A DNA stretch of 44,993 bases from Acidobacteriota bacterium (GTDB lineage Bacteria > Acidobacteriota > Thermoanaerobaculia > Gp7-AA8), in contig JACPDH010000084.1 in assembly GCA_016184115.1 (NCBI GenBank), forward strand, positions 1-44,993, read 5' to 3'. Every line of letters starts with the position of its first letter. The stretch's first letter is position 1. Made by a program: the position numbers and the translations under genes. This document shows positions 35,526 to 43,854 of the stretch, piece by piece. The notes under the pieces are model-generated. The model was not told the origin of the DNA. It saw only the letters and a program-made list of their open reading frames with translations, and ran no database searches.

Positions 35526-36413
35526 TCATCTCGTCAGGCTCTTGCCGAGGCCCGGCACCGACTGCGACGGCAGATCGGTACCATGAACCTTGGAGTGGCA
35601 CTGCGTGCACTTGGTTGAAAAGGAAACGTTGTAGCTCTTCGGCCCGAACGGGCTGTAGCGCGGAACGCCCCCGACGTCGAACGCGGCCGCCGAGTTGTAC
35701 CCGGCGTGAAAGTGAAGGTCGTGGCACTGAAGACAGAGCATCGGCTCGTTCGCGGTGAGCATGTTGTTCACCGCCGAGCCGTGCGCCACGTGGCAGGTCC
35801 GGCAGTCTTCCTGCACCGGCTGGTGCTCGAAAACGAACGGTCCTTCCTTGTCCTGGTGGCAGGTGAAGCAGAGGTCGTTGACCCGCATCTTCGTGCGGAG
35901 CATCGCCTCGGTGGAGCCGTGCACGTCGTGACAGCTCGCGCAAGACATTTTCCCGTCGCGTACCGGGTGCGCGCTCGGGAGCTGAAACTGTGCGACGGTG
36001 TCGGCGTGGCAGCTCTTACAGGTTGCAGCGGGATTCGAATCGATCTGGTGAGGGTCATGGCACTCGACGCAGCCGAGCCCTTCGACGTTGTGTGTCGAAG
36101 CGGCCCACTGCGGCTGGCCTTTTTTCGCGTGACAGGAGAGGCACGTGGAGTTCCACTCCGCGGCGTCGTCGAAGCGTTTGATCTTCGCAGCGTCGCCCGA
36201 TTCCATGTGCGCGGCTCCGTCGCCATGACAGCCCTCGCAACCGACCGAATGCCCCTGGACTTCGAACGACCTGATGCGCATATGGATGCTGCTCGTCATC
36301 GCCGCGACTGTTTCTTCGTGGCATGACGCGCAAGGATCCTCCGTTTGCGCGACGGCCGGCCAGACGATCGCGAGCAACAGGCAGATCGCGGCCAACCCAT
36401 TCCTTGATTTCAT
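35526..36413 (-). CDS. mtrA: MtrA/DmsE-family periplasmic decaheme cytochrome c
   Basis: The 295-residue protein has a signal peptide (MKSRNGLAAICLLLAIVWPA) and exactly ten CXXCH haem-attachment motifs: CASCH, CEGCH, CLSCH, CVECH, CKSCH, CASCH, CFTCH, CRTCH, CLQCH and CTQCH. Number, spacing and length match MtrA, PioA and DmsE. These form a haem wire that sits in the MtrB barrel and links periplasmic carriers to the cell exterior, for metal or mineral reduction or for iron oxidation. No MtrC/OmcA-type surface cytochrome and no DmsAB lie nearby, so direction of electron flow is unknown. It leads the mtrAB operon. Confidence 0.93.
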   Translation of the reverse strand: MKSRNGLAAICLLLAIVWPAVAQTEDPCASCHEETVAAMTSSIHMRIRSFEVQGHSVGCEGCHGDGAAHMESGDAAKIKRFDDAAEWNSTCLSCHAKKGQPQWAASTHNVEGLGCVECHDPHQIDSNPAATCKSCHADTVAQFQLPSAHPVRDGKMSCASCHDVHGSTEAMLRTKMRVNDLCFTCHQDKEGPFVFEHQPVQEDCRTCHVAHGSAVNNMLTANEPMLCLQCHDLHFHAGYNSAAAFDVGGVPRYSPFGPKSYNVSFSTKCTQCHSKVHGTDLPSQSVPGLGKSLTR

Positions 36414-36446
36414 GGGGAGCCTCCGGGAAGGCAGAGCCCTTCTTGA

Positions 36447-36628
36447 GGCCGGACGAAATCCGGCCAGGTTGATCTGGAGACACGCAGTGATTCAGATCGT
36501 GGAAGGGTCTAACAGGACGGGGGGCAGCGGCCGCCTTGTGCGCACGAGCCGGACGAAGCCGCCCTCCCGGGGCGGCCCGCGGGACATCAGAGGAACTGGC
36601 TGCAGGTGCGGCGCATGTTGCGTCGCAT
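36447..36628 (-). promoter_or_regulatory. mtrA leader with tiny ORF and hairpins
   Basis: The 384-nt gap upstream of mtrA holds, in transcription order, a 13-codon frame (36628-36587, MRRNMRRTCSQFL) with GAAAGGA before its ATG, a 7-bp GC stem (36570-36576 with 36558-36564), and a second 7-bp hairpin (36447-36465, loop TTTCG). The order small ORF then hairpin resembles an attenuator, but no run of a regulatory codon is seen. The rest of the gap (36629-36797) shows no gene. Confidence 0.35.
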
Positions 36629-36797
36629 GATGGGTCCTTTCGATCGGTCAGCCGGTGCGTTGCGTCCTGGCTGCATGTAGCTACAGACACGCGACAGGCG
36701 GCATTGCTGCCGGGATCGACGTGATGCAGGTCATGCCCCGGAGTGCAGGAGACGCGATGCGCGCCAGGGCACCTGCCGTGTTAGCCTCGTCGCCGCC

Positions 36798-37763
36798 ATG
36801 ACGAACACCACCCGATTCCTCGCGGTCGCTCTGGGCGGTGCGCTGACCTTCTCCGTCGCGCCAACGCTCGTCGCGCAGGCGCGCGGCGCGGCGAAGGATC
36901 CTGCGCTGATTCAGAAGAAGAACGCGTTCCCGCTCGTGCCCGACTCGGCGATGGCGCTCACGATTCCGCCGCTCGGAACTCGGGATCAAAAGACCGGCGC
37001 GACGTTGATCGTTCGGGCGATCTCGGAGAATGCCGATCTCAACGGGCCAAGGATGATGTCGCTCGGCGTTCTCGGCAGCCAGATGCTCGACGCGCCGCAA
37101 CACGTCACACTCGGATACCAGAGCCTCTTCGGCGCGGTCGGGAAGGGATGCAAACTCGATGCGGCGGCGCACAGCGAGATCCGTTTTGCAGGCGCGACGA
37201 GCAATGACGACGGCACCGTCGACGTGCCGCTGCCACCAAGCTCATTGGTCGCGAAGCGCGAAGCGATGATGTATGCGCTAGCCGAGAACTTGCGCAGCCG
37301 CCTCGTGCTCGACGACAAGGGAAGCCCGTCGGGAAGTTTCGGCGGGAAGCGATCGAAGAAGGACGAGATCCTCGCGCGCGACCTCGAGCGAGCGAATGGG
37401 CTCGCGGTCGAGCTCGACGCTGCGGGTGTGCACGACGCGAATCTCGTCGATCTCGCCGGAATGGTCGCAGCCGTGCTGCAGCGAGCGGGGATCAAGGAGG
37501 CGCAGCCTCCCGCCGGTTCGCAACCGGTCTCGATTTACCGCGAAGCGCTCGACATGGTCCCGAAGATCGCGAAGGCGGGGAGAGATCATGCCGAGATCCT
37601 GACGATTCTCGCGCAGTCGATGGAGGCGAAAGGACTCACCGGGTGCACCGATCGTTGGCTTTCGCCGATCGACCCCGCAGCGCACAAGAAGATCGTCGCC
37701 GCGATCAGCGCGGAAGTAGTCCCGCAGCGACCTGCGGTGAAGAAGCCGACGAAGAAACGCTGA
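36798..37763 (+). CDS. Secreted protein of unknown function
   Basis: This 321-residue protein starts with a Sec signal peptide (MTNTTRFLAVALGGALTFSVAPTLVAQA). The mature part is helical and basic at its end (KKPTKKR), with Cys in GKGCKLD and GLTGCTDRW that could form a disulfide. I do not recognise a family. It is divergent from the mtrAB operon and has its own upstream region, so it need not be functionally tied to it. A heptad repeat array begins 5 nt after its stop codon. Confidence 0.7.
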   Translation: MTNTTRFLAVALGGALTFSVAPTLVAQARGAAKDPALIQKKNAFPLVPDSAMALTIPPLGTRDQKTGATLIVRAISENADLNGPRMMSLGVLGSQMLDAPQHVTLGYQSLFGAVGKGCKLDAAAHSEIRFAGATSNDDGTVDVPLPPSSLVAKREAMMYALAENLRSRLVLDDKGSPSGSFGGKRSKKDEILARDLERANGLAVELDAAGVHDANLVDLAGMVAAVLQRAGIKEAQPPAGSQPVSIYREALDMVPKIAKAGRDHAEILTILAQSMEAKGLTGCTDRWLSPIDPAAHKKIVAAISAEVVPQRPAVKKPTKKR

Positions 37764-37767
37764 GCCC

Positions 37768-37823
37768 GAAACGCTGAACGCGGAACGCGAAACGCGGAAG
37801 TGAATGCGGATAACGGAATGCGG
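37768..37823. repeat. Heptad array (GAACGCG type), single arm
   Basis: Eight consecutive 7-nt units (GAAACGC, TGAACGC, GGAACGC and diverging forms) directly follow the stop codon at 37763. The first units match the array at 5321-5349 in inverse orientation. No inverted partner is seen nearby. Confidence 0.75.
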
Positions 37824-37860
37824 AGCGTCGTGAGGGACAAGAAGTGCGTGGCTGCGGCGG

Positions 37861-37924
37861 CATCCCGGAGGGATGCAGCAGGCTAGCCGGTGGCGAGTCC
37901 CGCAAGGCGGGACGACGCCACCGG
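37861..37924. repeat. REP-like double hairpin
   Basis: A first hairpin (37861-37866 with 37870-37875, loop GGA) is followed by a two-level palindrome: outer stem CCGGTGGCG (37887-37895 with 37916-37924) and inner stem GTCCCGC (37897-37903 with 37907-37913, loop AAG). The design resembles REP elements mobilised by RAYT transposases. It lies between convergent genes and could also terminate both. Confidence 0.75.
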
Positions 37925-37941
37925 AAACGTCTCAGGCTGCT

Positions 37942-38781
37942 TTACATCCTGCCTTTTGGCTCGGGGCAATAGTCGTCAAAGCCTCGCGAGCGCTCGCGGC
38001 GGTCGAGTGGCGATTCGTAGCGAGGGAGCACGCCTAGCTTTACGAGCTGCGGGCGGAACTCATAACGGATTCGCACCTTCGCGGAAGGGCTCGATTCGAG
38101 GTCGATCTCGACTTTGCGCACGTCGTGACGTTGTCTGTCGCCCATGCCGGTCGCCGCATAGTCATCGTCGAGCTTGTCATGGCCCTGCGATTCTGCCGCT
38201 CCCGCGGGTGCTTGCGCGCTCCGCGGTGCCTGCGCGCGCGGACGGGCGGCCGCCGCGTCTTCCCGCTCCACGCCGCGCTTCGACTTCTCGTCTTTGTTCA
38301 TGAAGGGAAGCCATTCCTCGGCGAAGCTGAGTTTTTCCCTGAAGAACACGGCTTCGATGACACCCAGGTTTTCGGTCTGACCGATCGCCGCTCCGTACGA
38401 GTCGCGCTCGCCGGTGAAGTAGAAGCTGCGAGCGTGGCTTCCGCTCACCTGCCAACCCGAGATCTCGATCGTTTCCCACGGCTCGAGAATCCACTTTGGT
38501 GCATTGCGCGGATTCGTGTGCTTCGCGTTGATCGTGTTGAGGCCGTCGACGGATAGTGCGACCGCGACGCGGCGTCCCGTCGGGTTCGACAGCCGGAGCG
38601 CGTACTCCTTGCCGCGAAGCGCTTCGACGTACACCGTGCCATTCGCGTAGTACTCCTCGGTTGGATAGCCGTTCACGAGAACGTCCATCCCGTAGCCCGA
38701 GCGCTCCGATGCAAATGCCGCCGTGCAGGCCAGCGTCGCGCCTGCGAGGAGAGTCATGAGTCTGCGGGTTCCGGTGTTCAT
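37942..38781 (-). CDS. Secreted protein of unknown function with conserved VDGLN-type domain
   Basis: The 279-residue protein has a signal peptide (MNTGTRRLMTLLAGATLACTAAFA) and a globular domain (GTVYVEALRGKEYALRLSNP, RVAVALSVDGLNTINAKH, KWILEPWETIEISGWQ, NLGVIEAVFF). The even spacing of conserved-looking motifs suggests a real family, but I cannot name it. An Ala/Pro/Arg-rich linker (residues about 180-225) then leads to a C-terminal strand region and a CPEPKGRM end. The ATG at 38781 is fixed by a perfect AAGGAGG six nucleotides upstream; a longer frame to 38868 is unlikely. Confidence 0.7.
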   Translation of the reverse strand: MNTGTRRLMTLLAGATLACTAAFASERSGYGMDVLVNGYPTEEYYANGTVYVEALRGKEYALRLSNPTGRRVAVALSVDGLNTINAKHTNPRNAPKWILEPWETIEISGWQVSGSHARSFYFTGERDSYGAAIGQTENLGVIEAVFFREKLSFAEEWLPFMNKDEKSKRGVEREDAAAARPRAQAPRSAQAPAGAAESQGHDKLDDDYAATGMGDRQRHDVRKVEIDLESSPSAKVRIRYEFRPQLVKLGVLPRYESPLDRRERSRGFDDYCPEPKGRM

Positions 38782-38885
38782 TACTGCCTCCTTGCCAACT
38801 GAGACACGGTGGCGCCGTGGAACGAAACCGGCGAGGCAGGCGAGAGACGGGAGGCGGCAAGCAGGCAACGAGCCAGGTGGAGTGT

Positions 38886-38938
38886 CCCGCGAAGCGGGGC
38901 GCAGCTTGCGCTTCTCCTTGCCGAAGCGAAGCTTCGGC
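38886..38938. repeat. Two GAA-triloop palindromes
   Basis: Hairpins at 38886-38898 (5-bp stem) and 38920-38938 (8-bp stem) both close on GAA and contain GCGAAGC. Between them, GCTTGCGCTTCTCC resembles the right half of the hairpin at 2059. They lie in the gap between two minus-strand genes. Confidence 0.7.
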
Positions 38939-38961
38939 GACGTCGTCCGGGTTCCGTTCGC

Positions 38962-39606
38962 TCAGAACCCTTTCGTCGAGAGCGCCTCGAGGATGCGATG
39001 CGCGAGGAAGACGGAACGTTCGACTTCGTGGGCGGGAGGGCGGACGGTGAAGAACGACCCGCCGGGCGCTCTTCGATCGGGCAGCTCGCGACGAAGCCTC
39101 AGCGTCCCTCCCTTCGATTCGATCCGATCGCGGCCGGTGCGAAGGAACTCGGCGAGCAGCGACGCCGTCGGCTTGTCGCGAAGGATCATCCCGATCAGCT
39201 CGCGTGAGGCGGCGCGTGCGTCAAAGCGGCGGTCTCCGACGTCGACACGGGGAGGCAGGCCGAACGAGATATTCGCGAATGCAGCGAAGCGGGAGGTGGC
39301 CGCTTTCGAGAAACAGACGCGCTCGAACTGTCTCGTGGAGACTTCGATGACGAGCGCCGGCGGCTGCGACTTGTGTCGCGGATCGAAGTGGCCGCGGGCC
39401 TCGCGTCCCTGCCAGCTGCCGCGAAAGCCGGGCCGCAACGTAAAGAACTGCGAGTGGATCGAGCTCCATCCTTCACGCTCGAGATGGCCGCGCAGCTCGT
39501 CCCTCACGATCTTGGTCGTCTCGATGCCCTTGCCGGCGGCGAAGAACACGAAGATGAAGAGCGCCGCGATGAACGCGAATCCGACGATGCTCGCTACTGG
39601 CGGCAT
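38962..39606 (-). CDS. Membrane-anchored protein of unknown function
   Basis: This 214-residue protein begins with a strong hydrophobic helix (PPVASIVGFAFIAALFIFVFF), followed by a soluble domain with about a dozen basic residues in pairs and no recognised motif; strands such as ALVIEVSTRQFERVCF and FFTVRPPAHEVERSVFLAH suggest an alpha/beta fold. The ATG at 39606 starts the membrane helix. The frame stays open upstream to 39849, but that part reads through a heptad array and gives artificial repeats (ISNFEFR). Function unknown. Confidence 0.65.
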   Translation of the reverse strand: MPPVASIVGFAFIAALFIFVFFAAGKGIETTKIVRDELRGHLEREGWSSIHSQFFTLRPGFRGSWQGREARGHFDPRHKSQPPALVIEVSTRQFERVCFSKAATSRFAAFANISFGLPPRVDVGDRRFDARAASRELIGMILRDKPTASLLAEFLRTGRDRIESKGGTLRLRRELPDRRAPGGSFFTVRPPAHEVERSVFLAHRILEALSTKGF

Positions 39607-39660
39607 GGTCCGGAGTCTAACACCACGGATCGGCTGAAGCCGTATGGGGGAGCGAGGGCA

Positions 39661-39812
39661 ATCTCGGATTTCGGACTTGCTTCGCAAGGCTGCTCGCGCC
39701 ACGACGATCACGGCGTGTTCGACGCATTCCCTGCGTTCTTCTTGGCAGGCGCAGCCTTGCGAAGCAAATTCGAAATTCGAAATCCGAAATTCGAAATTCG
39801 AAATCCGAAATC
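39661..39812. repeat. Inverted repeat ending in TTCGAAA heptads
   Basis: Left arm 39661-39693 and right arm 39751-39783 are inverted copies matching at 29 of 33 positions, with a perfect 17-nt core that includes TTGCGAAGCAA. The right arm runs on to 39812 as heptads CGAAATT and CGAAATC, like those before ligA. About 57 nt separate the arms. It sits between the membrane-anchored protein and the aldo/keto reductase gene. Confidence 0.8.
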
Positions 39813-39836
39813 GTCCATTCTGGCCTCGGGTCGCCT

Positions 39837-40901
39837 CTACGCCTCCCACTTTCTGAAGAAGAGGCTCTGCTTCGAGACCGGTTCCGCTTTCGCGGTTAGG
39901 CTCGCCATCTGCGAGTCGGAAAGCGGGGTGAACGCGCGCGCAATCTTCACGTTCTCTTCGAGCTGCGCTATCGAGTCGCAGCCGATGATCACGGTCGAGA
40001 CGGGCTGCGAGAGGACGTAGCGCATCGCCTCGGTCATCGTCAGCGTACCGGAGCGTGTCGCTGCCGGACCGAATCCGCGCGTTCCCGCCCGGGACGGTTC
40101 ATAGCCCGTGAGAATGCGGCCGCGTGCCGGGATCTTCATCCCGATGATCCCCATCTGCTTCTCGACCGCGAGCGGCAGGAGTGCTTTCGAGAAGCTGAGA
40201 TGGTGCGCGTCCGCTGCGTTGAGCGCGAGCAGGATCGTATCGAACCGGTGGCGGCGGATCACCTCGAGCAGCACCGCGGGATCAGCATGCCCGGTGACGC
40301 CAATGGTGCGCACGATCTTCTGCTCCACCGCTTTGATCAGTGCCTCGACCGCGCCTCCTTTTGCGAAGATCCGATCGACCTGACTCAGCTCCGACAGATT
40401 GTGGATCTGCCAGAGATCGATGTGGTCCGTCTGCAGCAGCTCGAGCGACCTCTCGAGCAGTCGCATCGAGCCGTCGTAGGTCCGTTCGTGGGTCTTCGTC
40501 GCGAGGAAGGCCTCACGGCGTCGCGTCTTCATCACGCGGCCGATGTAGCGTTCGCTCCATCGCTCGTCGCCGCCGTAGATCGCCGATGTGTCGATGTAGT
40601 TCACGCCGAGGTCGAGCGCGCGCTCGATCAGCGGAACGGCGACGGCCTCGTTGTTCGCCTTCTCGATTGCCGCCTGGCCGCCGAGCGAAAAAAGACCAGT
40701 CTGGTAACCGGTCCGGCCGAGGTTCCGCGTCGGCATCGCGTTTGGAGTCGCGGGGTTGACCGGGAGTGGTGGGAGAGCAGCTCGGCTTGCGGGCGTCGCC
40801 GCTGCGACGTCGCGGGCGAGAAAGCCGACCGCGGCTGCGGCGGCGAGTTTCAGAACTTCGCGGCGCGGAAGTTTCGGATCGCTCGATTCGGGGTCGTTCA
40901 T
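39837..40901 (-). CDS. Aldo/keto reductase with twin-arginine signal
   Basis: The 354-residue protein starts with a Tat signal (LPRREVLKLAAAAAVGFLA), so it is folded with NADPH in the cytosol and then exported. The AKR barrel carries the catalytic set: Asp and Tyr in YIDTSAIYG, Lys in LATKTHER and His in LWQIHNL, plus a C-terminal nucleotide-binding segment (PVSTVIIGCDS). The substrate is unknown. The ATG at 40901 is chosen because GGGGGAAAC lies just upstream and it gives the signal peptide; an upstream in-frame ATG at 40934 would bury it. Confidence 0.88.
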   Translation of the reverse strand: MNDPESSDPKLPRREVLKLAAAAAVGFLARDVAAATPASRAALPPLPVNPATPNAMPTRNLGRTGYQTGLFSLGGQAAIEKANNEAVAVPLIERALDLGVNYIDTSAIYGGDERWSERYIGRVMKTRRREAFLATKTHERTYDGSMRLLERSLELLQTDHIDLWQIHNLSELSQVDRIFAKGGAVEALIKAVEQKIVRTIGVTGHADPAVLLEVIRRHRFDTILLALNAADAHHLSFSKALLPLAVEKQMGIIGMKIPARGRILTGYEPSRAGTRGFGPAATRSGTLTMTEAMRYVLSQPVSTVIIGCDSIAQLEENVKIARAFTPLSDSQMASLTAKAEPVSKQSLFFRKWEA

Positions 40902-41065
40902 CGTTTCCCCCTTGCGGTGGCTCAGTCGGTACACTATTCCCGGTAAACCGACGGGTCAACGCTTCGCCGCAACGGTGGCGTTACACTGCGTCGCTGCAAC
41001 CTTAGCCGCCGTATCGCGTTCAGTACGAGAGCACCCGATCCTGGTGGCCCGAACGGAGCGTCACA

Positions 41066-42415
41066 ATGAGCGACCTGCTTCGCCATTCCGCGGAGAAACC
41101 GCGAAAGTCGCGGAAGAAGCTTTACATCGTCATCGGAATCGTCATCGTCGCGATCGCTGCGATTGGCGCCATGATCGCGTCGAAGAAGCGTGAGAAGCCG
41201 ATCCTCATCACGACCGATAAGGCATTCAAGACGAACATCACGCAGCTCGTCACGGCGACAGGAAAGATTCAGCCCGAAGTCGAGGTGAAGATCGCCCCGG
41301 AAGTCTCGGGCGAGATCGTGTCGATTCCGGTGAAGGAAGGGGATCTCGTCAAGAAAGGCGATCTTCTTCTGAAGATCAAGCCCGACACCTATCTCGCGCA
41401 GGTCGAATCGCAGGAGGCGGCACTCAGCTCGGCGCGCGCGGCGAGTGTGCAGTTCCGCGCCGAAGTCGAGAAGGCGCGGCAGGATTGGGAGCGGGCTGAC
41501 CGGCTTCACCAGCAGCAGCTCATCTCCCAGGCCGATCGCGACGCGGTGAGGACGAGCTACGACATCGCGAAGGCGGCGCTCGACGGGTCGCTCTTCGAGA
41601 TCCAGCGCGCCGAAGGGGCGCTCCGCCAGATTCGCGAGTCACTCTCGAAGACGACGATCTATGCGCCGTCAGACGGGACCATCAGCTCACTGACCAGTCG
41701 CGTCGGCGAGCGCGTCGTCGGCACGAGTCAGTTCGCCGGAACCGAGGTGATGCGGATCGCGAACCTTGGCGACATGGAAGCGCGAGTCAACGTCAACGAG
41801 AACGACGTCATCAACGTAAAGGTAGGAGACACGGCGCGAATCAGTGTCGACGCCTACCCCGATGCGATCGTGAAGGGCGTCGTGCGCGAGATCGCGAGTA
41901 CCGCACTCACGCGCAACGCCGGCACCCAGGAAGAAGTGACGAACTTCGAGGTGAAGATCAGCATCCCCGAGCCCGAAGTCGCGTTGCGCCCAGGTATGAG
42001 CGCGACGGCCGACGTCGAGACTGCCACGGTCAACGATGTCGTTGCCGTACCGATCCAGAGCGTAACGGTGCGCGCGAAGGATAGCGACCTCTCTCCGGAA
42101 GAGCGGGAAAAGCAGAAGGCGGATGCGTCGTCGCGCGACAAGACCGAGGACAACCTGGCGGACGTCACGAACGAGGCGCTCGACCGGCAGAAGGCTCGCG
42201 CGGAGAAGGAGAAACTGCAGCGAGTCGTCTTCGTGAAGAACGGCGACACGGTCGCGATGAAACCCGTCGAGACGGGTATCTCCGACAACACCTTCATCGA
42301 GATCCGGAAAGGCATCACGCCTGGCGAGGACGTCGTCTCCGGAAGCTACACCGCGATCAGCAGAAGGCTGAAGGACGGAGCGAAGGTGGAGATCGAAAAG
42401 CCGGGAAAGTCGTGA
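41066..42415 (+). CDS. MacA/HlyD-type periplasmic adaptor subunit
   Basis: The 449-residue protein has one N-terminal membrane helix (KLYIVIGIVIVAIAAIGAMI), a lipoyl-like half (VKIAPEVSGEIVSIPVKEGD), a coiled-coil hairpin of about 90 residues, the second lipoyl half (IYAPSDGTISSL), a beta-barrel and a membrane-proximal domain (VAVPIQSVTVR). A charged insert (residues about 345-385, SPEEREKQKADASSRDKTED) is unusual. It should bridge inner-membrane MacB-type permeases to an outer-membrane channel in a tripartite exporter. It leads an operon with two permease genes. Confidence 0.9.
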   Translation: MSDLLRHSAEKPRKSRKKLYIVIGIVIVAIAAIGAMIASKKREKPILITTDKAFKTNITQLVTATGKIQPEVEVKIAPEVSGEIVSIPVKEGDLVKKGDLLLKIKPDTYLAQVESQEAALSSARAASVQFRAEVEKARQDWERADRLHQQQLISQADRDAVRTSYDIAKAALDGSLFEIQRAEGALRQIRESLSKTTIYAPSDGTISSLTSRVGERVVGTSQFAGTEVMRIANLGDMEARVNVNENDVINVKVGDTARISVDAYPDAIVKGVVREIASTALTRNAGTQEEVTNFEVKISIPEPEVALRPGMSATADVETATVNDVVAVPIQSVTVRAKDSDLSPEEREKQKADASSRDKTEDNLADVTNEALDRQKARAEKEKLQRVVFVKNGDTVAMKPVETGISDNTFIEIRKGITPGEDVVSGSYTAISRRLKDGAKVEIEKPGKS

Positions 42416-42544
42416 ACGCAGAACGCAGAATGCAGAACGATGAATGAAGAAGGTGGAGTGACGACGAGAGGTTCGAGTAGCGCAAACGCGGTGGATCGTC
42501 CCTTTTCTGCATTCTTCCATTCCGCATTCTGCGTTCTGCATTCG
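42415..42544. repeat. Inverted pair of heptad arrays (GAACGCA type)
   Basis: The left array (42415-42453; units GAACGCA, GAATGCA, GATGAAT) begins within the stop codon of the adaptor gene. The right array (42503-42544) is the inverted form; the outer 21 nt match at 19 positions. About 50 nt separate the arms. The element lies between the adaptor and the first permease gene of the same operon, so it may tune their relative expression. Confidence 0.8.
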
Positions 42545-42573
42545 ATGTGTTCCTCCGTTGGAGCGGCGATCCG

Positions 42574-43854
42574 ATGAGCTTCGCGGCGCTGGCGCGCGAG
42601 GTGTCTTCCGAGCTCACCCTCGAGATCGTCGAGGGATTCCGTATCGCGTTTGCGCAGATCCGGGCGCACAAGATGCGCTCGATCCTCACGGCCCTGGGCG
42701 TGATCATCGGCATCATCGCGGTGACGCTGATGGGCTCGGCGATCATCGGGATCGAGGTCGGGTTCGAGCGGAGTCTCGCGGTGATCGGCGACGACGTCCT
42801 TTACGTCGAGAAGTGGCCCTGGCGCCATGTCGAGGACTGGTGGAACTACCGGAACAGGCGGCGGATCGAGATGCGCTACGCCGAGGATCTCAAGAAGATC
42901 ATCGCCGCGACGCCTAACTCCGAGCTCGTCACCGCGGTGCCGCTCGTCGCGACGATGCGGTCGGTCAAGTTCGAGGACCAGATCGTCCGCGGTGTCTACA
43001 CGCAGGGAACGACACACGACTTTCTCACGACGTCGACGGCGCAGTTCAAAGAAGGGCGCTTCATGACGGAAGTCGAGTCACGAGGAGGACGCAACGTCTG
43101 CGTCCTCGGGTACGATGTTGCCGATGCACTCTTCCCTAACGCCTCGGCGCTCGACCAGACCGTGATGATCGAGGGGTTGCCGTTTCGCGTCGTTGGCGTC
43201 TACGAGAAGCAGGGAACGTTTCTGGGGCTCTTCAGTTTCGACACGCAGGCTGTCGTGCCACTCGCCGCGTTCACGAAGTCGTTCAGCCGGCACATGGACG
43301 CACAGATCAGGGTGAAGATCCGCGACCGTGCGAGGACTCAGTACGCGATCGGAGAGTTGACGGGGGCGATGCGGCGCGTGAGGGGGCTTGCGCCCGAAGA
43401 CAAAGACGACTTCTCGATCAACGAACAGTCTGCGCTGAGGTCGACGATCGGGCCGATCAAGTCGGGGATCGCCGTCGCGGGGCTCTTCGTCACGGGTCTC
43501 GCACTCTTCGTTGGCGCGATCGGGATCATGAACATCACCTACGTCAGCGTGAAGGAGCGGACGCGCGAGATCGGCACGCGCAAGGCAGTGGGCGCGCGGC
43601 GACGGACGATCCTCGTACAGTTTCTGATCGAGGCTGTCTCGATCTGCCTCGTCGGTGGCGCTGTCGGTCTCGCGCTCTCGTGGCTCATGTGCACGGCCGT
43701 CTCGGTCGCCCTCCCGTCGTTCCCGCTCCGTTTTTCCCTTGGCCTCGTCGCCACCGGAATCATCGTATCGACCCTAACGGGGATCTTCTCGGGTTTCGCG
43801 CCCGCCGTCTCGGCGTCGCGCCTCGACCCAATCGAGGCGCTGAGGTACGAATGA
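42574..43854 (+). CDS. MacB-type ABC transporter permease
   Basis: The 426-residue permease has an N-terminal helix ([21 protein letters not shown]), a large MacB_PCD periplasmic domain (residues about 70-290) and three C-terminal helices with the FtsX signature ([28 protein letters not shown]). No nucleotide-binding domain is fused, so a separate ATPase must power it. The ATG at 42574 is preferred over a frame opening at 42547 because the upstream part lies at the repeat end. Its stop overlaps the next gene (ATGA). Confidence 0.9.
   Translation: MSFAALAREVSSELTLEIVEGFRIAFAQIRAHKMRSILTALGVIIGIIAVTLMGSAIIGIEVGFERSLAVIGDDVLYVEKWPWRHVEDWWNYRNRRRIEMRYAEDLKKIIAATPNSELVTAVPLVATMRSVKFEDQIVRGVYTQGTTHDFLTTSTAQFKEGRFMTEVESRGGRNVCVLGYDVADALFPNASALDQTVMIEGLPFRVVGVYEKQGTFLGLFSFDTQAVVPLAAFTKSFSRHMDAQIRVKIRDRARTQYAIGELTGAMRRVRGLAPEDKDDFSINEQSALRSTIGPIKSGIAVAGLFVTGLALFVGAIGIMNITYVSVKERTREIGTRKAVGARRRTILVQFLIEAVSICLVGGAVGLALSWLMCTAVSVALPSFPLRFSLGLVATGIIVSTLTGIFSGFAPAVSASRLDPIEALRYE

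Noticed and set aside
39607-39849. Upstream extension of the membrane-anchored protein containing repeated ISNFEFR
   Set aside because: The peptide repeat is only a translation of the 7-nt DNA array (21 nt gives seven residues); the membrane helix starts at 39606.
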